Of a stretch of 64,000 nucleotides of DNA, positions 27,205 to 36,020 are shown piece after piece; position 1 is the stretch's first letter; every line of letters begins with the position of its first letter. The notes under the pieces are model-generated. The model saw only the letters and a program-made list of their open reading frames with translations. It was not told the DNA's origin and searched no databases. The translations under genes were made by a program, and so were the position numbers. Origin of the DNA: Algoriphagus kandeliae (GTDB lineage: Bacteria > Bacteroidota > Bacteroidia > Cytophagales > Cyclobacteriaceae); NCBI RefSeq assembly GCF_004571135.1, contig NZ_SPSB01000003.1, positions 372,001 through 436,000 on the forward strand, read 5' to 3'.

Positions 27205-29304
27205 ATGAGCGATACAAATAAACCAAAAAAGTTCACCCCGAAACCGCCGCAAAGACCCAATTTTCAGCTTTGGCTGATTGTAGTTGCCGTTTTGGTTTTA
27301 ATCGGGTTGACTTGGATACAGCAGCGAGGTGCGACGGTTGATATTACCCAAAAGCGTTTTGAAGACATGTACACTGCTGGCGATGTCGCCAAAGTGGTCA
27401 TTGTCAAAAACATGGACCGGGTCGATATTACCCTGAAGCCATCTGCCTTGAGTGAAACCAAGTACAAAAATGAATTAGAGTCTAATGCGACCTTTTTCAA
27501 TCCAAACGGTCCGCACTACTCCCTTCAGGTAGCATCTTCCGATAAATTTGCCACCGATTTTGACACCTTGGAAGAAAGTAAGCCTGCAGAAGAGCGAATA
27601 GGTTATTCTGTCACAACGGAAGAAAACTGGAGCTCCTGGTTTGGCAGCTTTGGCTTCTTGCTATTGCTATTTATTTTCTTCTGGTTCATGATGCGAAGAA
27701 TGGCAGGTCCCTCAGGTCCTGGAGGTCAAATCTTCAACGTAGGAAAATCACGTGCACAGCTATTCGATGCTGAAAATAAGGTAAAAATCACCTTCGATAA
27801 TGTCGCTGGTTTGGATGAGGCGAAAGAAGAGATTCAGGAAATTGTTGAATTTCTGAAGAACCCTTCCAAATTCACCAAACTGGGTGGTAAGATTCCAAAA
27901 GGAGCACTTTTGGTAGGCCCTCCGGGAACAGGTAAAACCCTTCTAGCAAAAGCAGTCGCTGGTGAAGCTGGTGTTCCTTTCTTTACATTATCCGGATCAG
28001 ACTTCGTAGAAATGTTTGTCGGTGTAGGTGCAGCTCGTGTTCGTGACTTGTTTAAACAAGCCAAAGAAAAAGCTCCTTGTATCATTTTCATCGATGAGAT
28101 TGATGCGATTGGACGATCAAGAGGTAAAGGCCAAATGCCTGGATCCAATGATGAGCGTGAAAACACCCTGAATTCCCTATTGGTGGAGATGGATGGTTTC
28201 GGTACTGATTCCGGTGTAATCGTTTTGGCAGCTACCAACCGTCCGGATGTTTTGGACAGTGCCTTATTGAGACCAGGTCGATTTGACCGTCAGATCTCTA
28301 TTGATAAGCCGGACATAGTAGGTAGAGAGGCAATCTTCAAGGTACATTTGAAGCCAATCAAAATCTCCGATGACGTTGATGCCAAGAAATTAGCGGCACA
28401 GACTCCCGGATTTGCTGGTGCTGAAATCGCTAACGTCTGCAACGAAGCAGCTCTAATTGCGGCCCGTCGCAATAAGACGGCAGTTGATATGCAAGATTTC
28501 CAGGACGCTATTGACCGAGTTATTGGTGGATTGGAAAAGAAAAACAAGATTATTTCTCCTGAAGAAAAGAAAATTGTTGCATACCATGAAGCTGGTCATG
28601 CGGTTGCTGGATGGTTCTTGGAGCATGCCGATCCTTTGGTAAAAGTATCTATCGTACCTCGAGGAGTAGCTGCTTTGGGTTATGCCCAATATCTTCCTAA
28701 AGAGCAATTCCTTTATCAAACCGAGCAATTGATCGATGAAATGTGTATGACCTTGGGCGGTCGTGCCGCTGAAGAAATTGTCTTCGGTAAAATTTCCACT
28801 GGAGCTTTGAGCGACTTGGAGCGCATTACCAAAATGGCTTATTCAATTGTATCCGTTTATGGAATGAATGAGAAATTGGGTAATGTATCCTTCTATGACA
28901 GCAAGAGCGATGGTTACAAGATGACCAAACCTTATTCTGAAGCAACTGCCGAATTGATCGATCAGGAGGTTCACAAACTGATAGACTTTGCCTATCAGCG
29001 TACACTAGATCTTCTTCGAGAGCGGAGAAATGAATTGGAAACACTTGCTAAGGAACTTCTTGAGAAGGAAATTATTTTCCAATCTGATCTGGAAAAACTT
29101 ATCGGAAAAAGGCCTTTTGCGAAGGAAACAACCTATCAGGCTTACACCAGTGGAAAAAATAAGCCTGAGGAATCCAAAAAGGAAAAAGAAGAGGAAGTTA
29201 AAGATGCTGCCCCATCCGAGGAAATAGAAGCTAAACCAGCGAAAAAACCTAAGAAAAAGGAAGCAGTATCCGAGACTGATGAAGAAGAAACAACAAAAGA
29301 ATAA
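27205..29304 (+). CDS. ftsH: ATP-dependent zinc metalloprotease FtsH
   Basis: 699 residues. Membrane-anchored AAA protease that degrades misfolded inner-membrane and some cytoplasmic proteins. Visible: transmembrane segments at about 21-38 and 149-163 enclosing a periplasmic domain; Walker A GPPGTGKT (238-245); Walker B IIFIDEID; second region of homology [20 protein letters not shown]; zinc site HEAGH (461-465) with the third ligand in LSDLERI. The last 40 residues are a charged low-complexity tail rich in Lys and Glu, longer than in E. coli. Downstream hairpin at 29323-29350 ends transcription. Confidence 0.98.
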   Translation: MSDTNKPKKFTPKPPQRPNFQLWLIVVAVLVLIGLTWIQQRGATVDITQKRFEDMYTAGDVAKVVIVKNMDRVDITLKPSALSETKYKNELESNATFFNPNGPHYSLQVASSDKFATDFDTLEESKPAEERIGYSVTTEENWSSWFGSFGFLLLLFIFFWFMMRRMAGPSGPGGQIFNVGKSRAQLFDAENKVKITFDNVAGLDEAKEEIQEIVEFLKNPSKFTKLGGKIPKGALLVGPPGTGKTLLAKAVAGEAGVPFFTLSGSDFVEMFVGVGAARVRDLFKQAKEKAPCIIFIDEIDAIGRSRGKGQMPGSNDERENTLNSLLVEMDGFGTDSGVIVLAATNRPDVLDSALLRPGRFDRQISIDKPDIVGREAIFKVHLKPIKISDDVDAKKLAAQTPGFAGAEIANVCNEAALIAARRNKTAVDMQDFQDAIDRVIGGLEKKNKIISPEEKKIVAYHEAGHAVAGWFLEHADPLVKVSIVPRGVAALGYAQYLPKEQFLYQTEQLIDEMCMTLGGRAAEEIVFGKISTGALSDLERITKMAYSIVSVYGMNEKLGNVSFYDSKSDGYKMTKPYSEATAELIDQEVHKLIDFAYQRTLDLLRERRNELETLAKELLEKEIIFQSDLEKLIGKRPFAKETTYQAYTSGKNKPEESKKEKEEEVKDAAPSEEIEAKPAKKPKKKEAVSETDEEETTKE

Positions 29305-29322
29305 TTTGTAAAATCCATTCAA

Positions 29323-29350
29323 AAAAAGTCCTGAGCAATCAGGACTTTTT
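29323..29350 (+). terminator. intrinsic terminator after ftsH
   Basis: AAAAAGTCCTGA/TCAGGACTTTTT, perfect 12-base-pair stem with a GCAA tetraloop ending in a T-run; ends rsfS-ftsH transcription. The following TATTTTTG (29350-29357) overlaps it and could start lpxH. Confidence 0.9.
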
Positions 29351-29380
29351 ATTTTTGCCTGACTAATTCTATCTTTCCGT

Positions 29381-30157
29381 ATGTCTCTGGAACCATACAA
29401 TTATCAATTACAGGGTAAGAAATTATTTTTTGCATCCGATTTCCATTTGGGAGCACCAAATTGGGAAAAAAGCCTAGCCAGAGAGCAAAAAATCATCCGT
29501 TGGCTGGATCAAATTCAAGATGAGGCAGCCGCTATTTTCTTGGTTGGAGATATCTTTGACTTTTGGTTTGAATACAAAGAAGTGATCCCGAAAGGTTTTA
29601 TTCCCTTCATTTCTAAAATCCACCAACTTCGCGAGAAAAAAATCCCTATTCTGTTTTTCACAGGAAATCATGACCTGTGGATGAAGGACTATTTCACCGA
29701 GCAATTGGGAATACCAGTTTATCAACATCCTATTGAAATCGTAGTCAATGAAAAACGAATTTTGGTAGGGCACGGAGATGGTTTAGGGCCAGGAGACAAA
29801 CAATATAAACTTTTAAAAAAGGTGTTTACCAACCCGGTAGCCCAATGGCTTTTCCGATGGTTTCACCCAGATTTGGGAATCAAACTTGCGAAAGCTTGGT
29901 CAAGCAGTAGCCGGGTCTCCAATATGGAGAAAAATGAAAATCATTTTTTGGGTGAAGGAGAATGGCTTTGGCAGTATTGCAAAGAAATCGAGCAGCGAAA
30001 GCACCACGATTATTACATCTTTGGTCATAGGCATTTGCCTTTGGAGTTGGAAGTTGGAAAAAAGGCCACCTACTTCAATTTAGGTGAATGGGTCAGCCAA
30101 TTCACCTATTTGGAATTCGATGGTGAAAAGCCCAAACTTTTAACCTTTGAAGAATGA
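29381..30157 (+). CDS. lpxH: UDP-2,3-diacylglucosamine diphosphatase (LpxH)
   Basis: 258 residues. Calcineurin-like phosphoesterase that splits UDP-2,3-diacylglucosamine to lipid X and UMP in lipid A synthesis, peripheral at the inner membrane. Metal motifs in order: ASDFHLG (Asp20, His22), VGDIFDFW (56-63), TGNHDLW (94-100), VGHGDGLGPGD (129-139) and the final FGHRHLPL. The HGDGLGPGDKQYK stretch is the LpxH-specific signature and separates it from the related gene at 44420. Four-base overlap with the exported downstream gene. Confidence 0.92.
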   Translation: MSLEPYNYQLQGKKLFFASDFHLGAPNWEKSLAREQKIIRWLDQIQDEAAAIFLVGDIFDFWFEYKEVIPKGFIPFISKIHQLREKKIPILFFTGNHDLWMKDYFTEQLGIPVYQHPIEIVVNEKRILVGHGDGLGPGDKQYKLLKKVFTNPVAQWLFRWFHPDLGIKLAKAWSSSSRVSNMEKNENHFLGEGEWLWQYCKEIEQRKHHDYYIFGHRHLPLELEVGKKATYFNLGEWVSQFTYLEFDGEKPKLLTFEE

Positions 30158-30984
30158 GATGGCTCCTATCCTTTTTATTCATTTGGATTAATTGGGAAGT
30201 TTATTCCCAAATAAAAAATGATCTCGGTGAACCCCTTTCTGAAATAAGTGTCAAAGAATTAGACCAAGTTTCACTCGATACTCGAGACCAAATTTATGTA
30301 AGCAATCTTCAAGGAGATATTTTTCTTTTTGACGCTACCGGAAAACAGTTGAATTATTTTTCTCCAGCTCGACAAGCCAAGCTTAGCCAGTTGGAGGCAG
30401 CTTGGAGTGTAACCATTTTCTCATTTTCAGAAGATCTTCAGGAATACCGAATCCTAGATCGCTTCCTCAATCCAATCGCAGAACGCAACTTTTTGGATGC
30501 TTCGGTCAATCTCCCGAAAGCGGCTACTTTGGGAAATAACAATATCGTCTGGGTCTGGGATGAATCAGATTTATCACTTAAGCGCATGGACTATCTACGA
30601 AATTTGATTCTGGATATCCAACCTCTCAATCTAATCACTTCTGTCAAAAGCCTGCAGATTTCAGCTTTAAAAGAATATAAAAACCGGCTGTTCGCCTTGA
30701 TTCCAAATGAAGGAGTTTTGGTTTTTGACAACCAGGGAAACCTATTACTCGATTTGAAACTTCCCAAAGTTGAAAAATTAAGTCTTTACAAGGATTACTT
30801 GCTTTGGTTGGAGAATGGCAACTTGATGGGGTATAATTTATCTCAACAGACCATTGAAAACATACAAGCATTTACGGCTTCAGTTGACAGCTATGTGTTT
30901 GTTGGACAAACAAAACTTTTGCTGGTACAAGGTGAAAAAATCGAAATTTACCCAATACCCGATTCCCTAAAAGAATTACAATAA
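30154..30984 (+). CDS. exported hypothetical protein, propeller-like
   Basis: 276 residues, with a probable signal peptide (1-19, ending EVYSQ). The mature chain has several repeats in which an aromatic-hydrophobic strand is followed by an Asp-X-X-Gly turn, for example IYVSNLQGDIFLFDATGKQ and LVFDNQGNLLLDLKL, a pattern of beta-propeller blades. No catalytic motifs or named domain are recognisable. It overlaps lpxH by four bases and ends just before a terminator, so it is translated together with a lipid A enzyme; a link to envelope assembly is inference. Confidence 0.75.
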   Translation: MRWLLSFLFIWINWEVYSQIKNDLGEPLSEISVKELDQVSLDTRDQIYVSNLQGDIFLFDATGKQLNYFSPARQAKLSQLEAAWSVTIFSFSEDLQEYRILDRFLNPIAERNFLDASVNLPKAATLGNNNIVWVWDESDLSLKRMDYLRNLILDIQPLNLITSVKSLQISALKEYKNRLFALIPNEGVLVFDNQGNLLLDLKLPKVEKLSLYKDYLLWLENGNLMGYNLSQQTIENIQAFTASVDSYVFVGQTKLLLVQGEKIEIYPIPDSLKELQ

Positions 30985-30988
30985 AAAA

Positions 30989-31012
30989 GCCGAGAAACGT
31001 TTATTTCCCGGC
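30989..31012. terminator. hairpin after the lpxH pair
   Basis: GCCGAGAAA/TTTCCCGGC with one mismatch and a 6-base loop, directly after the propeller-like gene and before the convergent FKBP stop; A-rich and T-rich flanks. Confidence 0.75.
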
Positions 31013-31035
31013 CTCTTTGTCAAATTCTCATTGAA

Positions 31036-31461
31036 TTAAGCGATAGTCACCAATTCAATTTCAAAGATCAAATCCTTACCTGCCAATTGGTGATTGGCAT
31101 CCAAGGTAATTTTTTCTTCATCCACGAAAGTTACCACAACCGGCATAGGCTGGCCATTTCCTCCTTGAAGAGTCAATTGCATTCCTACTTCAGGATTGAT
31201 ATTAGCTGGAACTTGTGCGCGAGGAACATCGATCATCATATCGTCTCTTCGCTCTCCATAAGCCTCAGCCGCAGGGATTGTTACTGTTTTTTTATCACCG
31301 ATTGCCATTCCATGAACAGCCTCATCGAATCCTTTGATCATATTGCCATCGCCTAATGTAAACCCTAATGGCTGACGGTTTACAGACGAATCAAAAACAC
31401 TTCCGTCTTCTAATTTTCCTGTGTAGTGTACCTGTACGGCATCACCTTTCTTTGCTTGCAT
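31036..31461 (-). CDS. FKBP-type peptidyl-prolyl isomerase, SlyD-like
   Basis: 141 residues from ATG 31461; the frame continues to 31497 but the extra 12 residues do not match the family. FKBP strands VQVHYTGKLEDGSVFDSS, PLGFTLGDGNMIKGFDEAVHGM and KTVTIPAAEAYGE are followed by an inserted insert-in-flap domain (about residues 65-120) and the C-terminal FEIELVTI. This is the SlyD layout without the His/Cys-rich nickel tail. Cytoplasmic foldase. A TACCTTTG -7 box on its strand is at 31487-31494. It diverges from the sigma-54 regulator gene. Confidence 0.93.
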   Translation of the reverse strand: MQAKKGDAVQVHYTGKLEDGSVFDSSVNRQPLGFTLGDGNMIKGFDEAVHGMAIGDKKTVTIPAAEAYGERRDDMMIDVPRAQVPANINPEVGMQLTLQGGNGQPMPVVVTFVDEEKITLDANHQLAGKDLIFEIELVTIA

Positions 31462-31486
31462 AATACTAATTGGTTTTGTGTTATCA

Positions 31487-31494
31487 CAAAGGTA
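31487..31494 (-). promoter_or_regulatory. -7 promoter box for the FKBP gene
   Basis: Reads TACCTTTG on the minus strand, an exact match to the Bacteroidota TAnnTTTG box, about 25 bases before ATG 31461. No clear -33 TTG was seen at the usual distance. Confidence 0.55.
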
Positions 31495-31528
31495 CAAATA
31501 ATACGCCGGGGGATAAAACCGTACATTT

Positions 31529-31547
31529 TTCAGACAAACTGTCCGAA
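31529..31547. promoter_or_regulatory. palindromic operator/enhancer-like site upstream of the sigma-54 regulator
   Basis: TTCAGACA-AAC-TGTCCGAA, an 8-3-8 palindrome with one mismatch. A third half-site TTCGGACA lies at 31569-31576, so an exact 8-base inverted repeat (31540-31547 with 31569-31576) also exists. Roughly 70-115 bases before the predicted start of transcription, the usual place for sigma-54 activator binding. Binding by the encoded regulator is inference. Confidence 0.6.
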
Positions 31548-31616
31548 TTCAATATAATTATGTACAATTTCGGACACTAATTCAGCTAAAAGCCCAAATA
31601 AATGCCTTAAATTGAG

Positions 31617-31634
31617 TTGGCACTATTTTCCCCC
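31617..31634 (+). promoter_or_regulatory. sigma-54 -24-like element upstream of the response regulator
   Basis: TTGGCAC (31617-31623) is a perfect -24 core, but the -12 position reads TCCC instead of TTGC, so the match is partial. If used, transcription would begin near 31643, about 15 bases before the ATG at 31658. Confidence 0.4.
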
Positions 31635-31657
31635 TTAAAAGAGCAAACAATTAGAGT

Positions 31658-33040
31658 ATGGAAAATCAAGACTTGGGAAAAATCCTCATCATAGACGATA
31701 ACGAAGATTTGCTTTTTGCTGCAAAAATGCTTCTGAAAAAGCATGCAAAGGAAGTCAGCATCGAAAAGGACCCACGACGCATCCCTTTTTTGATCAATAA
31801 TAACAATTACGATGTCATTCTTCTAGATATGAATTTCCGAGAGGATACTACCTCGGGGAAGGAAGGTTTTTACTGGCTTAAGCAAATCAAGGAAATAGAC
31901 CCCAAAGCTGTAGTAATTCTTATTACTGCTTTTGGGGATGTAGAAATGGCCGTCCAAGCCTTGAAGGAAGGAGCAACAGATTTCATCTTGAAGCCTTGGC
32001 AAAACGAAAAACTGATTGCCACCCTTTCTTCTGCGGTAAAGCTAAAGGAGAGCTATAACGAAGTGGAAAAGCTTCAGAAGAAACAAAAGGCCCTTCAGAC
32101 CGATTTGAAAAAACCCTACACGGAGATTATCGGAAGTTCTGCCTCCATGAAAAACATTTTCTCCATCATTGACAAAGTTGCTCAAACTGATGCCAATGTC
32201 TTGATATTGGGCGAAAATGGTACTGGTAAAGAATTAATTGCCAGAGCTATACATGAACGTTCTCTTCGAAAAGACGAAATCTTTGTAGGAGTAGATATGG
32301 GAGCGATCACCGAAACCCTTTTTGAATCGGAGCTTTTTGGTCACAAAAAAGGAGCATTTACCGATGCCAAAGACGATAGAGCAGGTCGATTCGAAGTGGC
32401 AGATCAAGGCACCCTTTTCTTGGATGAAATCGGAAACCTTTCCATGCCACTACAATCCAAATTATTGACAGTCCTACAACGTCGAGAAGTAACCCGAATA
32501 GGCACAAACAAGGCAATTCCTGTCGATATTCGACTCATCTGCGCCACCAATATGCCTGTACATGAAATGGTGATGGATAATACCTTTAGACAAGATTTGC
32601 TCTATCGAATTAATACCGTAGAAATCTTCCTCCCTCCTCTTCGTGAAAGACAGGATGATATCCCTCAATTGGCCAATCACTTCTTGAAGATTTACAGTCA
32701 AAAGTATCGCAAGAATTTAGATGGATTTACTCCTTCAGCTATGGAGTTGATGCAGCGATACTCATGGCCTGGAAATATCAGGGAATTGCAGCATGCCATC
32801 GAGCGGGCTATCATCATGTCCGAAGGCAATCAATTGGATAGTCGAGACTTTTTCTTTTTGTCCGCAAAACCCGCTTCGGAAAAGATCCAAACGAATGCCA
32901 CGCTTAACCTAGATGACATGGAGCGAACGACCATTCAGCGCGCGATTGATAAGAATGGAGGAAACATTTCCAAAGCAGCGAAAGAATTGGGATTAACCCG
33001 GGCATCGCTTTATAGAAGACTGGAAAAATATGGACTTTAA
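31658..33040 (+). CDS. sigma-54-dependent response regulator, NtrC family
   Basis: 460 residues: receiver (1-125, phospho-Asp57 in LLDMNF), AAA+ central domain with Walker A GENGTGKE (185-192) and Walker B GTLFLDEIGN, and a Fis-type helix-turn-helix at 434-460 (NISKAAKELGLTRASLYRRLEK). The sigma-54 contact loop is GAFTDA (232-237) instead of GAFTGA, a variation found in Bacteroidota homologues. It activates promoters recognised by RpoN after phosphorylation, presumably by the overlapping kinase. Palindromes upstream suggest it controls its own operon. Targets unknown. Confidence 0.94.
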   Translation: MENQDLGKILIIDDNEDLLFAAKMLLKKHAKEVSIEKDPRRIPFLINNNNYDVILLDMNFREDTTSGKEGFYWLKQIKEIDPKAVVILITAFGDVEMAVQALKEGATDFILKPWQNEKLIATLSSAVKLKESYNEVEKLQKKQKALQTDLKKPYTEIIGSSASMKNIFSIIDKVAQTDANVLILGENGTGKELIARAIHERSLRKDEIFVGVDMGAITETLFESELFGHKKGAFTDAKDDRAGRFEVADQGTLFLDEIGNLSMPLQSKLLTVLQRREVTRIGTNKAIPVDIRLICATNMPVHEMVMDNTFRQDLLYRINTVEIFLPPLRERQDDIPQLANHFLKIYSQKYRKNLDGFTPSAMELMQRYSWPGNIRELQHAIERAIIMSEGNQLDSRDFFFLSAKPASEKIQTNATLNLDDMERTTIQRAIDKNGGNISKAAKELGLTRASLYRRLEKYGL

Positions 33041-34373
33041 GGTAGGCCTTTTGGGGCGAATAGCCCTTTTGGCAGTTTCTTTATTTGCATTAGGCTATTC
33101 CATAGCAGATGAATGGGGAGTATTTATGACTTCCCTTTTCATCATATTGGTCATTATTCAAGTAGTGTTCCTACTTCGCTATGCGGAAAGTTCTTTCAAA
33201 AAAGTCCGAACCTTTCTCGATAACATCAAGCAGGATCAATATTCTCAAGTTTACCCGGTTAAATTCGACGGAACAGAAACAGATGACCTTCACATTGAAT
33301 TCAATGCCATCCTAGCCAAACTCAAAGAAGATCAAGCTGAAAAAGAAGCCAATTACCATTACTTCCGCTCGGTATTTAAGCACTTAAGTATAGGCCTGAT
33401 TACTTATGGGGAAGACGGTAAAATCCAATTGATCAATACGGCTGCAAAACGCATCTTGAATGTGGATGATCTTAGCAATATCAATCAAATTGAATCAGTC
33501 AATAAGGAGCTTCACATTGCAATACATCAGCTAAAAACTGGAGGAAGTGAGTTGATCAAAATTGCTCATCCGGATGGCATTATGCAGCTTTCGGTTTATG
33601 TGATTGAATTGATGATGCGAGGTGAGCAATTCAAATTGGTATCCTTACAAAACATCCAATCCGAATTGGAGGAAAAGGAAATGGAGGCCTGGCAAAACTT
33701 GGTTCGAATCTTGACCCACGAGATCATGAATTCCATCGCGCCGATATCTTCCTTGGCAGGCACTATCAAAACGGATATTGAACAAAAGCTGGAGCAAGCT
33801 GACCCTGTTACGGATAGTGATCTAGAAGATTATCTGATGGGGATTTCAACTGTAGAAAAGCGTTCTGAAGGACTGATAAACTTCGTATCTGATTTCCGTA
33901 GTCTTGCTCATATTCCCGCACCGAAATTCAGCAGTATCCGCCTTGCAAATCTCTTTGATCAGCTTGAGGTGCTTTTCCAGCATCAATTGGAAACCCACAA
34001 TATCGAACTGCTTAAAGAACTCGATCCACCGGAATTGATTCTGTTTGGAGATCAAACCCAAATCGAGCAGGTATTGATAAATCTTGTTCAAAATGCTATT
34101 CAAGCATTGGAAGATTCCGAACGAAAATTGATCCGGTTGCGGGCTTATATCGACGAGGCAGGGAAAATCATTTTGGAGGTATGTGATACTGGCAAAGGAA
34201 TAGAAGAAGAGGCCTTAAGCAAAATCTTCATTCCATTCTTCACTACCAAGAAAAAGGGATCTGGGATTGGGTTGAGCCTTTCCAAACAAATCATGCGCCG
34301 TCACAAAGGAAACATCCAAGTTCGCTCTCAATTGGGAGAAGGCACAACCTTCAAGCTGATCTTCAACGGTTAA
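33030..34373 (+). CDS. sensor histidine kinase, NtrB/ZraS-like
   Basis: 447 residues, overlapping the response regulator by 11 bases. Two transmembrane helices (about 8-25 and 30-50) with almost no periplasmic loop, then a HAMP-like/helical linker, a PAS-like domain (residues 108-210, with HLSIGLITYGEDGKIQLINTAAKRIL) and the kinase core: H box LTHEIMNSIAP (His230), N box LINLVQNAIQAL, G1 DTGKGIEEE and G2 GSGIGLSLSKQI. The lack of a periplasmic sensor domain implies it senses membrane state or an intracellular signal. It phosphorylates its overlapping regulator by inference from gene order. Confidence 0.93.
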   Translation: MDFKVGLLGRIALLAVSLFALGYSIADEWGVFMTSLFIILVIIQVVFLLRYAESSFKKVRTFLDNIKQDQYSQVYPVKFDGTETDDLHIEFNAILAKLKEDQAEKEANYHYFRSVFKHLSIGLITYGEDGKIQLINTAAKRILNVDDLSNINQIESVNKELHIAIHQLKTGGSELIKIAHPDGIMQLSVYVIELMMRGEQFKLVSLQNIQSELEEKEMEAWQNLVRILTHEIMNSIAPISSLAGTIKTDIEQKLEQADPVTDSDLEDYLMGISTVEKRSEGLINFVSDFRSLAHIPAPKFSSIRLANLFDQLEVLFQHQLETHNIELLKELDPPELILFGDQTQIEQVLINLVQNAIQALEDSERKLIRLRAYIDEAGKIILEVCDTGKGIEEEALSKIFIPFFTTKKKGSGIGLSLSKQIMRRHKGNIQVRSQLGEGTTFKLIFNG

Positions 34374-34374
34374 T

Positions 34375-34566
34375 ATGAATCAGGTATTTGATTGGTGTGT
34401 TGATTTTTTGTACTGGCTTTCCGATGTTTTTGGAATGACCTACAAGGAAATCAACGTCTGGATATTTGTAATTATCTGGCCATTAATCTTCATCATCCAA
34501 TGGATTTATATTGTCCATTTGAAAAAGAAGATTCAGAAAATCAAAAACCGAAATACCCCAGGATAA
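34375..34566 (+). CDS. small membrane protein in the two-component operon
   Basis: 63 residues, starting one base after the kinase stop. One long hydrophobic helix (residues 27-48, WIFVIIWPLIFIIQWIYIV) is followed by a strongly basic tail (HLKKKIQKIKNR), giving an N-out/C-in prediction; the N-terminal 26 residues are aromatic and amphipathic. No family recognised. The tight spacing and balanced composition argue that it is a real gene, possibly an accessory or output partner of the kinase. Function unknown. Confidence 0.65.
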   Translation: MNQVFDWCVDFLYWLSDVFGMTYKEINVWIFVIIWPLIFIIQWIYIVHLKKKIQKIKNRNTPG

Positions 34567-34572
34567 ATTTGA

Positions 34573-35895
34573 TCAGCTTTTTGAATTCGTCAGTTTTAAT
34601 CCTTGAGAATTCGGAGAGGCAGAATAGATTACAAAGTTCCCCTTTTCATCCTGCATAATCTCTAGTTCCTGGATCTCCTCTCCATTTTCCAATTTCACCT
34701 TACTCCATTCCTTGGGAATGTAAGTTTTTAAGGTCAATGGTTCTTGGTAGGTATCAGTATCCAAAGAGCAAGTTAGATTGATAATTAGTTCATCAGATTC
34801 AACATCTACTTCCACTTCGGTAGCCTTTCGTTCACGAAGATATTTTGTCACATTTCTGAAAGGAGCAATCCAAAGTTGATCTTCATTGGTTTTGAGATAA
34901 GAAAAATATTCCACCAATTCCTCTCGTTTTTTAGGCTCCCATCCTAAATTTTCCACGCCATGATAAACCAATACCAACCAGGTATTGTCATGGTTCATCA
35001 CGGTATCGGTCCAAGCTTTCATTTGGGCTGGAGTAGTTCGGGTAAGTGGACCTCTTTGCCATTGCACATACTCTTTGTTGGACTCACCGGGAGTCATGTC
35101 ACTACCTCTATTGATTTCTTCCAACCAATCCTCCGGCATGCGATTTCTTGAAGAAGGATAAACCTGATGAGCATAGTGCATCACCCGTTCATTTTCCGTC
35201 CCATAGGGACATTCCGCTGAAAAAATGGATTCTTCACCTATGAATTTCAAAAGGTCAGCCTTACTCTGTTCCAATTCATACATCAAGTTGACCTCATCCA
35301 AAACAGCTAATCTAGGATGGGTTACAGTATGGGAGGCAATTTCATGACCTTGGGCTGAATAGGACTTGTATTGCTCCCAAGTAGTCGTATCCTCCACATT
35401 GTTATGAAAGACTACATCATCCGTATTTTTCATTTGCCCACTCCGTATTTTGGCAAAGCCTTCATCTGTCAAAGCATAGGCATCTTCCACCCTCCCCTGC
35501 TCAAATAAAGACCCAATTCGGGCATGATAATCCTCTGCTTCCGATGTACCTGTATATGCTATCAATGAAGCTCTTTCGAATAAGTTGCTAAAATCAGTCG
35601 GAATTTGAGCTGTTTCATCAATGATTTCCTGAGGATTTCTTCCGATGAATTTCCCCCTTCCCGATCCTTCCACTTTTCCTGTAATGATGTAGAAAGTGGC
35701 CTTTAGATCAAAGCTGTCCAATATTGGCTTTGCAATGGTGAGTTGATTGACGATCCCATCATCAAAAGTGATCGAGACAGCTCCTGGTTTATCGCCCTGC
35801 CATTTAGTGATTTCCGTTTGTCCTACTATCGGATCTTTCGGACTACAGGATGCTAAAAAGAGAATTGAAAGGAAAAAGGAAAAGATCTGCTTCAT
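34573..35895 (-). CDS. polysaccharide deacetylase lipoprotein with inserted segment
   Basis: 440 residues. Lipoprotein signal with lipobox LASC (Cys17). NodB-type motifs: TFDDG (Asp45/Asp46) and SHTVTHPRL (His189/His193), plus the SAECPYG and LVYHGVEN segments. The spacing between the acidic and histidine motifs is about 143 residues against the usual 50-60, because residues ~75-170 (EIIDETAQIP to DDVVFHNN) form an insertion with helices. It would remove N- or O-acetyl groups from a cell-envelope polysaccharide outside the inner membrane. The last 80 residues are a beta-rich extra domain. Single gene; the hairpin at 35961-35997 separates it from the Gfo/Idh gene. Confidence 0.85.
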   Translation of the reverse strand: MKQIFSFFLSILFLASCSPKDPIVGQTEITKWQGDKPGAVSITFDDGIVNQLTIAKPILDSFDLKATFYIITGKVEGSGRGKFIGRNPQEIIDETAQIPTDFSNLFERASLIAYTGTSEAEDYHARIGSLFEQGRVEDAYALTDEGFAKIRSGQMKNTDDVVFHNNVEDTTTWEQYKSYSAQGHEIASHTVTHPRLAVLDEVNLMYELEQSKADLLKFIGEESIFSAECPYGTENERVMHYAHQVYPSSRNRMPEDWLEEINRGSDMTPGESNKEYVQWQRGPLTRTTPAQMKAWTDTVMNHDNTWLVLVYHGVENLGWEPKKREELVEYFSYLKTNEDQLWIAPFRNVTKYLRERKATEVEVDVESDELIINLTCSLDTDTYQEPLTLKTYIPKEWSKVKLENGEEIQELEIMQDEKGNFVIYSASPNSQGLKLTNSKS

Positions 35896-35960
35896 GATTT
35901 AAGGGTGGTTTGGTATTCCAATTTCTGCATTTGTATTTAAAAGCCATTAACCATTAAACA

Positions 35961-35997
35961 AAAAACCTTTGAGATCTATCTGACCTCAAAGGTTTTT
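35961..35997 (-). terminator. terminator after the Gfo/Idh gene
   Basis: Perfect 13-base-pair stem (AAAAACCTTTGAG with CTCAAAGGTTTTT) and 11-base loop, in the gap between the Gfo/Idh stop and the deacetylase start; shows these are separate transcripts. Confidence 0.85.
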
Positions 35998-36020
35998 GAT
36001 TTGGCACTTTATGCAGCTTT

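Noticed and set aside
31036-31497. Start of the FKBP gene at 31497
   Set aside because: The added 12 residues lie across the TACCTTTG promoter box and do not match the family start; ATG 31461 is preferred.
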